Shown here piece by piece: positions 16,238-23,854 of a DNA stretch of 39,680 bases. The notes below the pieces were generated by a model that was given only the letters and a program-made list of their open reading frames with translations, ran no database searches and was not told the origin of the DNA. Origin of the DNA: Prevotella sp. (GTDB lineage Bacteria; Bacteroidota; Bacteroidia; Bacteroidales; Bacteroidaceae); the NCBI GenBank assembly GCA_024681875.1, contig JAILAA010000033.1, positions 1 through 39,680 on the forward strand, given 5' to 3'. The position numbers and the translations under genes are program-made. The stretch's first letter is position 1, and each line of letters begins with the position of its first letter.

Positions 16238-16321
16238 GTGATTTATATAGACCGCTTCGTGATTTATAAAAATCGCGTCATGGTTTATATAGACCACGAC
16301 GCGATTTAGACAAATCCTGTA
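16238..16321. repeat. Four tandem 21-bp dyad repeats upstream of the AraC gene
   Basis: Units start at 16238, 16259, 16280 and 16301. Each is an imperfect dyad built on GATTTATA and its partner: GTGATTTATATAGACCGCTTC, then related versions with AAAATCGCG, GGTTTATATAGACC and GCGATTTAGACAAATC. A partial fifth unit (TCTAAACCACGTC) precedes them. The array ends 76 bases before the -33 box of the AraC promoter. The exact 21-base period is two helical turns, so copies would face one side of the DNA. Confidence 0.8.
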
Positions 16322-16396
16322 CACTCATCCGGCTTATAAACAACTCTCAACTTTCACAAGAGGACAAGAAAAAAACGTCTTTTTCATACCGAAAAA

Positions 16397-16428
16397 TTTG
16401 GCCATTTCACTGGAAAATACTATTTTTG
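16397..16428 (+). promoter_or_regulatory. Promoter of the AraC-family gene (TTTG / TATTTTTG)
   Basis: TTTG at 16397-16400 and TATTTTTG at 16421-16428 are separated by exactly 20 nt. The leader to the ATG at 16461 is about 27 nt. Confidence 0.75.
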
Positions 16429-16460
16429 CAAACGTATAAACATCAACAAAGAAGAGACAA

Positions 16461-17333
16461 ATGCAGACCAGTAAATACATGCTAGCCAGCGAGCGTGACC
16501 AACTCTGGGGACTGACAGTCACCACCATCGGCTATGAGGAGATAGGTCCCAAAGACCCCTACCCTACACGCGGGCACGCCGACGGTTACTACTTCGACCT
16601 GCAGAAAGGACGCGTGCTGCCCGAATACCAGCTGCTATACATCATCGAGGGCGAGGGTGTCTTCCACAGCCGCACCGTGTCTGAGGCTAAACTGAAAGAG
16701 GGCGACTTCTTCCTGCTATTTCCCGGGGAGTGGCACTCTTATCATCCTACGGGTCCGCGCGGCTGGAAAAAATACTGGATAGGTTTCCACGGCCACAATA
16801 TGGACGACCGTGTGCGGGCCGGTTTCCTTTCACCCACCAAGCCCATCTACCACGTAGGATTCTCCGATGACATTGTCAAGCTCTACCGCTCGGCCTACGA
16901 TGCCGCACAGGTGGAGGCAGCCTATTCGCAGCAGGTTATGGCTGGCATCGTCAACCACCTCATAGGCCTGATGTACTCGCTGGAGCGCAACATCGAACTG
17001 CAAAACCGCAACCAGAGTCATGTCGACATGATCAATCGTGCCCGACTGCGTATCCGCGAAGAACTGGAGTCGTCGCTCACCATCCAGCAGGTAGCAGAGG
17101 ACTTAGGCGTCAGCTACTCCAACTTCCGCAAGCTCTTCAAGGAACACACCGGTCTCTCGCCGGCTACCTATCAGCAGGATCTGCGCTTGCAGCGCGCCAA
17201 GGAGCTGCTCACCACCACCGACATGAGCATCAAGGAAATAGCCTACCGTCTCAATTTCGAGTCGCCCGACTATTTCTCGTCAAAATTCAAAATCAAGACT
17301 GGACGCAAGCCCAGTGACCTGAGAAACGCTTAA
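16461..17333 (+). CDS. AraC-family transcriptional regulator with cupin sensor domain
   Basis: 290 residues. The N-terminal cupin (AraC_binding) domain contains the typical YQLLYIIEGEGVFHS, LKEGDFFLLFPGEWHSYHP and GWKKYWIGFHG. The C-terminal 100 residues hold two helix-turn-helix units: LTIQQVAEDLGVSYSNFRKLFKEHTG and MSIKEIAYRLNFESPDYFSSKFKIKTG. Such regulators bind a sugar or similar ligand and activate nearby catabolic genes. The neighbouring EEP-GH92 and GH43-like genes are natural targets (inference). Its stop codon lies 5 bases from the stop of the convergent EEP-GH92 gene. The 21-bp dyads upstream could be its own operators. Confidence 0.92.
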   Translation: MQTSKYMLASERDQLWGLTVTTIGYEEIGPKDPYPTRGHADGYYFDLQKGRVLPEYQLLYIIEGEGVFHSRTVSEAKLKEGDFFLLFPGEWHSYHPTGPRGWKKYWIGFHGHNMDDRVRAGFLSPTKPIYHVGFSDDIVKLYRSAYDAAQVEAAYSQQVMAGIVNHLIGLMYSLERNIELQNRNQSHVDMINRARLRIREELESSLTIQQVAEDLGVSYSNFRKLFKEHTGLSPATYQQDLRLQRAKELLTTTDMSIKEIAYRLNFESPDYFSSKFKIKTGRKPSDLRNA

Positions 17334-17338
17334 GTCGC

Positions 17339-20300
17339 CTACGGCCTGTCTTTCTTCTTAGTGCCAAAGGCAGAAGGCTGAGGTCCCATTTGGAATTCCA
17401 AAGTGCCTCCGCACATGATGTTCTCGTACATAATGTAGGAACGGGTGTAGGGCTTGCCGTTCAGACGGACGCTTTGGATATAGATATTCTCGTCACTAAC
17501 GCCAAGAGCACGAATAGTAAAGGTCTTGCCGCCACCCACGTTCATCGTAACCTCGGAAAAGAGAGGTGAGCCGAAAACATACTTACCTCCAGCAGGCTCT
17601 ACCTGATAAAGGCCCATAGCTGAGAGGACGTACCACGCCGACATCTGGCCCACGTCCTCGTTGCCGCTCAAGCCGTCGGGAGCGTTGTGGTAGAGTTCGC
17701 GCAGGGTGCGTCGGATAAGCTTCGCTCCCTTCCACGGCTGCCCCACATAATTATATATATATAGCACGTGGTGGCTGGGCTCGTTGCCGTGAGCATACTG
17801 GCCGATGAGACCCGTAATGTCGGGTGGTGCTTCTTCGCCCAGGTCGCCCTCGACGATGAAGAGCGAGTCGAGTTTTGAGACGAAGCGCTGCTCTGAGCCG
17901 AAGAGCGACACCAGTCCATGCACATCGTGCGGCACGAGCCAAGTATACTGCCAAGCATTGCCCTCAGTATAGTCGCGGTTCTTGGGTGCAGAATGGAAAG
18001 GATTGAAGGGATTTGCAGCATCTGAGAAGGAAAACTTCCCTTTGCTGTCGAGGCCACGCATAAAACCAGTGGTGGGGTCGAAGTATTTGCGATAGCTTCG
18101 TGCCCGCTGGTCGAAGTATTTCTGATCAGCCTTCTGATTGAGCTTTTCGGCTACGCGGGCTACGCACCAGTCGGCTAAGGCATACTCCATGCCGCGGCCT
18201 ACGGTCTCTTGGTCGTCAAAGAGGTCGCAGGGAATGTAGCCGTATTCCTTCAGCAGTTTCATCCCTCGCTCGTCCAACATGGCCGAGGCCTTCATCGCCT
18301 CGAAGGCTTCGGCCTGCTGCTTTGTCAGACCCTTCAGCACCAGATCGGCCAGTACGGGGATGGCGGGGTTGCCCACCATGCAGTTGGTCTCACAGCCCAT
18401 CAAGTGCCACACGGGCAACTTGCCTTGTTCTCGCCAGATGTTAATCATCGTAGTTGCAATGTCCTCTTGCATCTCGGGATGGATGAGTGTCATCAGCGGA
18501 TGGGCAGCACGATAGGTGTCCCAAAGGGAGAAGGTGGTGTAATTAGCCCCCTCCAAACCTCCCCCCATAGGGGAGGCTTTCTGATGTACCTCGCCATCAG
18601 AGCCTCGGTACTTGCCGTCGACATCGTTGAAGACCGACGGGGCTGTCATCGTGTGATACATAGCAGTGTAGAAGATGGTGCGCTCATCGGCGGTGCCGCC
18701 CTTCACCTGAATCTTCTGCATCTGCTCCTCCCATTTGCGACCAGCTTCAGCTACGGTGTGCTGGAAGTCCCAGCCAGGCTGTTCAGCCCGCAGGTTGGCC
18801 TTCGCGCCTTCGATGCTCACTGCTGATAGGCCCACACGCACTAATAGCGGTTGGTCGCCACCAGAGAAACGAAGAGTCCATTGATCATTATTGATGGTGA
18901 CAGGTCGTGAAAACTCTGCCACAAAGAACACCTTCTGGTCGTTGGCCCAGCCCTTGGAGAAACGGTAGCCACTGATGACGGTCGGGCTCTCCTGCTGCGC
19001 ATTGCAGTCGGTGACCTTATCCCAGCCGATGCCCTGATTAAGGTCGAGCCGCAGATAGCCCTCCGATGCATCGACGGGCAAGGTATAGCGGTGCAGACCA
19101 GTGCGCTCCGTCGCCGTCAGCTCCACGCGGATGCCGTTGTCGAGCATCACCGAATAGTAACCTGGGCGGGCATATTCGGCGCGATGCGAGAATTTCACTT
19201 CTTGCTGTTCTGGATGAAGAACAGGCAGGAAAGCAATATCGCCCAAATCACCGACGCCGGTGCCGCTGAGGTGCAGGTGTCCGAAGCCCACGAGAATGGA
19301 GTCGCTGTAATGATAGCCCGAGCACCAGTCCCAACCTTGATTATGCTGAGTGGGGCCCAGCTGCACGAAGCCGAAGGGCACATTGGCCCCAAGGAAAACA
19401 TGGCCATGGCCGCCAGTGCCGATGAAGGGGTTGACAGCAGACCCACCCCCAACAGAGCCACCCCCAGCCCCTCCCTGTGAGGGAGGAGAGGAGATACTCT
19501 TACCCGCTGTATTCTCGCTTACAGTATAATTGCTCCCCTCCCTCACAGGGAGGGGCTGGGGGTGGGTCTGCTGGGGCTGCTGGGACTGCTGGGTCATTAG
19601 CCTTACTAACACAGGATAATGATCTGACGGAAGTCGTTGCCGGTCAGTCCAGTAGGTGTTGGTCAGCACACCATAGCGGTCGACGATGAACTGCTTCGAA
19701 ACGAAGACGTGGTCGATGCGGCTGTCGGTTTTTCGCTCCTGATGCCAGCCGTTGAACGTGCCGTTCTCTGCAAAGCGTAGTCGCGTGGCGGTGTAACTGT
19801 CACGCAACAGCTCCGACTGAGTGAAGATGCTGTAAATCTCGTCGTTCTGGTCAACGTTGAAGTCGCCTGTCAGCACTACGGGCACGGTGTCACCCGCCAT
19901 CTCCTTGATGCGTTCCACCACTAACTTGGCAGCCTCGCGGCGTGCCACCACGCCCACGTGGTCCATGTGTAGGTTGAAGAAATAAAGCTGCAGGCCAGTG
20001 GTGGTGTCCTCAAACTTTCCCCAGGTGCAGATGCGGATGCAGGCGGCGTCCCAGCCAAGGCCGGGCCTGTCGGGTGTTTCCGAGAGCCAGAAATGTCCGC
20101 TATCCAGCAGACGAATCTTCTGTTTGTCATAAAAGATGGCGGCATACTCGCCCTTCGTCTTCCCGTCGTCGCGCCCCACACCGACATAGTCGTAGCCATC
20201 GAGGTGTTGCAGCATATCCTTCAGCTGCGGCTCCAGCACCTCTTGTGCGCCGAAGATGTCGGGATGCTCAAAGTTCAGTTGGTCACATATAACGGGGGAT

Positions 20301-20443
20301 CGCTGCTGCCAGCCATTGCCGTTGGCGTTGTCATCTCCGTTCTGATATCTGATGTTGTAGGAGCCCACGTAGAGTTCCTGTGCTGTGGCCTGCATGGAGA
20401 GCAACAGAGCCAACAGGGCCATAATGAACTTCTTACTTGTCAT
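17339..20443 (-). CDS. Two-enzyme fusion: endonuclease/exonuclease/phosphatase domain plus GH92 alpha-mannosidase
   Basis: 1034 residues with a signal peptide (MTSKKFIMALLALLLSMQATAQ). Residues about 23-283 are a complete EEP domain: SYNIRYQNGD, Glu68 in AQEVL, NLHMDH, LTGDFNVDQND, SRIDHVFV, PSDHYPVL. Residues about 335-1020 are a complete GH92: VNPFIGTGGHGHVF, HLSGTGVGDLGD, SLWDTYRAAHPL, acid Glu827 in EGNAWQYTW, calcium motif GNEPSHH, base Asp930 in GNEDVGQMSAW. The linker at 284-335 (THPQPLPVREG...PPSQGGAGGG) is encoded by the palindromic element at 19435-19573. The EEP domain may act on phosphorylated or phosphodiester-linked mannans, the GH92 on alpha-mannosides (inference). Each half usually occurs as its own protein. 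Confidence 0.88.
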   Translation of the reverse strand: MTSKKFIMALLALLLSMQATAQELYVGSYNIRYQNGDDNANGNGWQQRSPVICDQLNFEHPDIFGAQEVLEPQLKDMLQHLDGYDYVGVGRDDGKTKGEYAAIFYDKQKIRLLDSGHFWLSETPDRPGLGWDAACIRICTWGKFEDTTTGLQLYFFNLHMDHVGVVARREAAKLVVERIKEMAGDTVPVVLTGDFNVDQNDEIYSIFTQSELLRDSYTATRLRFAENGTFNGWHQERKTDSRIDHVFVSKQFIVDRYGVLTNTYWTDRQRLPSDHYPVLVRLMTQQSQQPQQTHPQPLPVREGSNYTVSENTAGKSISSPPSQGGAGGGSVGGGSAVNPFIGTGGHGHVFLGANVPFGFVQLGPTQHNQGWDWCSGYHYSDSILVGFGHLHLSGTGVGDLGDIAFLPVLHPEQQEVKFSHRAEYARPGYYSVMLDNGIRVELTATERTGLHRYTLPVDASEGYLRLDLNQGIGWDKVTDCNAQQESPTVISGYRFSKGWANDQKVFFVAEFSRPVTINNDQWTLRFSGGDQPLLVRVGLSAVSIEGAKANLRAEQPGWDFQHTVAEAGRKWEEQMQKIQVKGGTADERTIFYTAMYHTMTAPSVFNDVDGKYRGSDGEVHQKASPMGGGLEGANYTTFSLWDTYRAAHPLMTLIHPEMQEDIATTMINIWREQGKLPVWHLMGCETNCMVGNPAIPVLADLVLKGLTKQQAEAFEAMKASAMLDERGMKLLKEYGYIPCDLFDDQETVGRGMEYALADWCVARVAEKLNQKADQKYFDQRARSYRKYFDPTTGFMRGLDSKGKFSFSDAANPFNPFHSAPKNRDYTEGNAWQYTWLVPHDVHGLVSLFGSEQRFVSKLDSLFIVEGDLGEEAPPDITGLIGQYAHGNEPSHHVLYIYNYVGQPWKGAKLIRRTLRELYHNAPDGLSGNEDVGQMSAWYVLSAMGLYQVEPAGGKYVFGSPLFSEVTMNVGGGKTFTIRALGVSDENIYIQSVRLNGKPYTRSYIMYENIMCGGTLEFQMGPQPSAFGTKKKDRP
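18545..18578. repeat. Short palindromic element translated inside the GH92 domain
   Basis: On the coding strand the core is GCCTCCCC-TAT-GGGGGGAGG followed by TTTGGAGGGGGCT. It is read in frame as KASPMGGGLEGA, just before NYTTFSLWDTYR, a place where GH92 proteins normally have a short loop. It resembles the dispersed C-rich/G-rich palindromes of Bacteroidota genomes. Confidence 0.55.
19435..19573. repeat. Translated palindromic element forming the EEP-GH92 linker
   Basis: The 36-base arm at 19538-19573 is matched by the complementary arm at 19435-19485, identical except for a 15-base insertion (AACAGAGCCACCCCC). The insertion keeps the frame. The inner arm itself holds a small palindrome, CCTCCCTGTGAGGGAGG. 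About 50 unpaired bases separate the arms. The same architecture is found at 27530-27680. Confidence 0.9.
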
Positions 20444-20589
20444 ACACTTTGTTTGCTATTTGACTCTTGAAAAGGAGGCTGCGCCATCGTCTGGTGTCAA
20501 TAAGTTTGGTTTTCATCATTAGAAGTTAGTTTTCTCATTAGATAGACGTATGATGAAATGATATGGGTTTGTCCTCAACCAATGAATTA

Positions 20590-23500
20590 TCAGGGCTGTG
20601 ATACCTGACCACCCAATATGAACGATTGCTGTCGCTCGCCTTCTTCATGTTCATCTCCTGAAGACCCTCTTATTTTCATCATCACGTCGGGAATCTCTAT
20701 ACCGAACATATCAGTTTTCCCGTTCTTCCTGGAAATGATGAGCTGTGAGCCCCGCCCGCTCTTCACGTCGAAATAGATGTCCATTTTGGGATGGCGTGTC
20801 TTGTTATCCTCTGTGACGCTGCCGTTCATGTTCAGATGGAATGTCTGCATGGGTATGTTGAGATTGGAAATCTTGTAGTATTGCGACTCATCAGTACCTT
20901 CGAACTGTCCCTTCCCCTCTATGTGAATGTCGGAATAGGTATAGTTCATGTAGTCGGAGCTGTTTCTGGAGTTACGTTTGGTGAAGTTGATAGCGGGCGC
21001 ATCGATCATGAAAGAGCCGTCGGCATATACCTTCAGACGTGCCACGGCCTCCCTTGCGCCAGAATGAGTGCTTTCGTTGTCCGACGGGAAAATATGGTCT
21101 TCAAGGCCTTCGAACCCCCATAGTATCAGGTAGAACTTTTCATCAACCACCAGCCCCGCCAGTCCGTGATCGTCGTCGCCTACTATGCCAGGTTCGTCCT
21201 CCACAACAGTGGTGTCCTGCTCGACGGTTTGTTCTACTCGGGCGTTCTGCCGTTTATAGTTCACGATGTCAGTAGCTGGTGAATAATAGCGTTGTCCTTG
21301 CGCAGTCTCATAGTACCACCTGGAGCGCAGGCTGACGTCAACGTTTGTGGTGTCAGTGATGCCAAGCCTGTCGTAAGCGGCCACGAACTCGTCCTTCCAG
21401 TCTGTTACCTTATCTATGTATGACACCAGATTGCCCGTCTTGTTGTTCTCCATCACTATCTGCAGGCCTGTCACGTAGTCTTTCTCCATTAGCTCCTGTG
21501 ACGCCGTGCATTGAGGCTTCACCAACAGTCCTTTTTTATCAAGTGACGGGCCCTTGACCTCAGGCGTTGCCGTGGGTTCATAGAGGGCCACAATATCGTA
21601 GTAAAAGTAGTTATTCAGTGTCTTGTCCTTGCAGGCAGGGCGTGTAATCACTGCGGCAGTGGCTTCCTTGGGGAAATCGCGTGAATAATCCGGGGTAAAG
21701 TATTTCTGGTTGTCGGTAAACTTGTTCTTGCTGAAGAACGTAAACTTCATCAGCGAGGGCAATAGGTTGGCCGACGTCTCGGCAAAGAGGTTGTAGCGCC
21801 GTTGGGCTCCGTCCTTGGCAACAATCCTGAACGTGTTCACCATGAAGGGCTGCGCGGTGTTGCCGCATCGCTCGCCCAGTTTGTCCACACGCATGATGCA
21901 GTGCTGCGGGTCGTGCTCCACATTGGGCATCACCAGTCCGTCGCCATTGGAAATCTTGCGGTACTTGCTCTGGCGATTCTCTATCTCGTCGATGAACTTC
22001 TCGCAGAAGCCCTCGTAATACTTGGTGAAATCCTGGTCGTTTTCAATGCCGAAAACATCCTTCATCGTCTTGAATATTCCCTTGTTTATGGAGTAGTGAT
22101 TCATCATTTTGTCAAAGGTGATGGTATCGCGTGGGTTCGGCCTGTTGTCCCAGAGGTATTCCAGCATGTCAGCCATCATATAGCCACGGCTGTGTTGAGT
22201 CAACTCTATGCCCTTGTAGTCGGGGCACTTCTTTTCTAAAGGCGTGCTCAACATCTCCTTGAAGAAGCGGTTTGAATAGCCCATTCTTTCTGCGGTTGCC
22301 TCACTTCTGGCGTCATTCACTGGCATTCCGGGCACCGTCTTGATAAGCCAGTCAGTGAAGAATTCCTCAATGAGAGCACCTGTGGCCTCAAGGTAGCAGT
22401 CGTCCTTCACCAGCGAGCAGTTTACATACTCCATCTGGTAGAGGTGCAACGTCTCATGGGCTATCGTGGTGAGGCAGCTCCAATATGAGTCTTTTTCGTA
22501 TTTGCCGTTTTTCACCACTTCTTCATAAATGACGATGATGACGGGGTCGAAGAAGGGCAATTGCCAGCGGCAGGCCAGTGTGCCTGGGCTTTCACCATAA
22601 GGTGTGGCGTCTTGTTTGGGTGTGAGATAGGTGACATACTCGTAGCTGAATGGCTTCATGTGCTGCACGGTGCGGCAGTAGCGGTTGGACAACTTCGTGG
22701 CCGTGATGATGTCGAGCACGCTCTGTGGAACCTGCAGCACGGGGTCTTCCCGCAGCTCTTGCATACGCGGGTCATTGGTCAGCATCTGGTAGTATTCCCA
22801 TTCCCGACCTATGCGTCTTTCCTCCACCACATAGTCGTTGTTACCGAAAAATCGACCGGCAGCTTCTGCATCACGGTCTACGGCAGTACGGGGATGCTCA
22901 TTATCGTATTTTTCTTTGGCCTCCTGACGTAACTCCTCAATAAGTTTTTTCAGTTTCTTTTTCTTCTTTATATATTCCTCTTTCTTGTCGCCGTTCTCGG
23001 TCATTCCGTAGAGGTAGCTCACATAGAAGTTACCGAAATCGTCGTCAATATGCAAGCACACCGCATCGTCGTTATCCAACGGATCGCTGGACCATACGCC
23101 GGCTTCAATCCTGCGCCGTATCGTTTGCTTGATGGCAGGATAGCGGGCGGCACCATATATGAAGATTCCTACTGTGGCGGTGATCCTGATGGTGCCGTAG
23201 GCCACGGCAGCCAGCGTGATGCTGTTCTGGCTGGCCATATAGATGGCGGTACGACCTTTTATCTTCACGTTCAGCGGCTGCAGGTTGCCGTCGCCCGCCA
23301 CACGGTACATCACAAAATAGGGGTAGAGCTCCTCGGGGATGCCGTGCTTCTCCAGGTCGATGCTCACGGTGTACTTGCCGGGGATGACGGAGTCGGGTGG
23401 CAGGCCTGCGTCGAGGTCGTAGGCGAAAACCATTGTCGTTCCGCTGCCCTCCAATTGGCGATCCAGTGCGTTCATCATCTCGGCGGGCACGTCGGTCACG

Positions 23501-23805
23501 CGGATGTTCACGTCGCGCTCAAAGGCTCCTGCCTCAGCGCTGATGGTCATGTCCTCGCGCGGATGGATGGTGAAGGGCTGGCTGTGGCCCGTCTGCTCGA
23601 AGGGCACGTTGGGGTCGAAGGAGTTCAGAAACTCGTCGTCTATTTGCAAGGCTCCTGTGACCTCTTTCTCGTCTTCTTCGTCATCATCGTCATAGTTCTT
23701 ATGTTTGCCAGGGCAGGCCAAAAGAGCCATGATGGCCAGTGCGGCCAGCGCCAATACGCTGATGCGGCGCAGGAAGGGGATGAATGTCTTGTGTGTCATA
23801 CGCAT
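20590..23805 (-). CDS. Large lipoprotein with gluzincin-type metalloprotease signature (paralog 2)
   Basis: 1071 residues, 49 bases after its paralog. The lipobox MALLAC is followed by PGKHKNYDDDDEEDE, a charged stretch fitting surface export. Residues about 75-195 are beta-rich (PFTIHPREDMTISAEAGAF, a ZU5-like look, tentative). A hydrophobic segment near 200-225 (VAYGTIRITATVGIFIYGAA) could span a membrane, and a lysine-rich coiled stretch follows. The key motif is IAHETLHLYQ: HExxH at residues 450-454 and a third ligand Glu473 in CYLEATG, giving HExxH-x18-E as in gluzincins. The C-terminal third is beta-rich and unrecognised. Protease activity is predicted from the motif only; substrate unknown. 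Confidence 0.72.
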   Translation of the reverse strand: MRMTHKTFIPFLRRISVLALAALAIMALLACPGKHKNYDDDDEEDEKEVTGALQIDDEFLNSFDPNVPFEQTGHSQPFTIHPREDMTISAEAGAFERDVNIRVTDVPAEMMNALDRQLEGSGTTMVFAYDLDAGLPPDSVIPGKYTVSIDLEKHGIPEELYPYFVMYRVAGDGNLQPLNVKIKGRTAIYMASQNSITLAAVAYGTIRITATVGIFIYGAARYPAIKQTIRRRIEAGVWSSDPLDNDDAVCLHIDDDFGNFYVSYLYGMTENGDKKEEYIKKKKKLKKLIEELRQEAKEKYDNEHPRTAVDRDAEAAGRFFGNNDYVVEERRIGREWEYYQMLTNDPRMQELREDPVLQVPQSVLDIITATKLSNRYCRTVQHMKPFSYEYVTYLTPKQDATPYGESPGTLACRWQLPFFDPVIIVIYEEVVKNGKYEKDSYWSCLTTIAHETLHLYQMEYVNCSLVKDDCYLEATGALIEEFFTDWLIKTVPGMPVNDARSEATAERMGYSNRFFKEMLSTPLEKKCPDYKGIELTQHSRGYMMADMLEYLWDNRPNPRDTITFDKMMNHYSINKGIFKTMKDVFGIENDQDFTKYYEGFCEKFIDEIENRQSKYRKISNGDGLVMPNVEHDPQHCIMRVDKLGERCGNTAQPFMVNTFRIVAKDGAQRRYNLFAETSANLLPSLMKFTFFSKNKFTDNQKYFTPDYSRDFPKEATAAVITRPACKDKTLNNYFYYDIVALYEPTATPEVKGPSLDKKGLLVKPQCTASQELMEKDYVTGLQIVMENNKTGNLVSYIDKVTDWKDEFVAAYDRLGITDTTNVDVSLRSRWYYETAQGQRYYSPATDIVNYKRQNARVEQTVEQDTTVVEDEPGIVGDDDHGLAGLVVDEKFYLILWGFEGLEDHIFPSDNESTHSGAREAVARLKVYADGSFMIDAPAINFTKRNSRNSSDYMNYTYSDIHIEGKGQFEGTDESQYYKISNLNIPMQTFHLNMNGSVTEDNKTRHPKMDIYFDVKSGRGSQLIISRKNGKTDMFGIEIPDVMMKIRGSSGDEHEEGERQQSFILGGQVSQP

Positions 23806-23854
23806 TGTTTGCTATTTTTTTGCAGGTATCCGTTTTGTTGCGCCATTTCACTTG

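Noticed and set aside
16238..16321. The 21-bp repeats as a CRISPR array
   Set aside because: Units are contiguous with no spacers, they are themselves dyads, and no cas genes are nearby.
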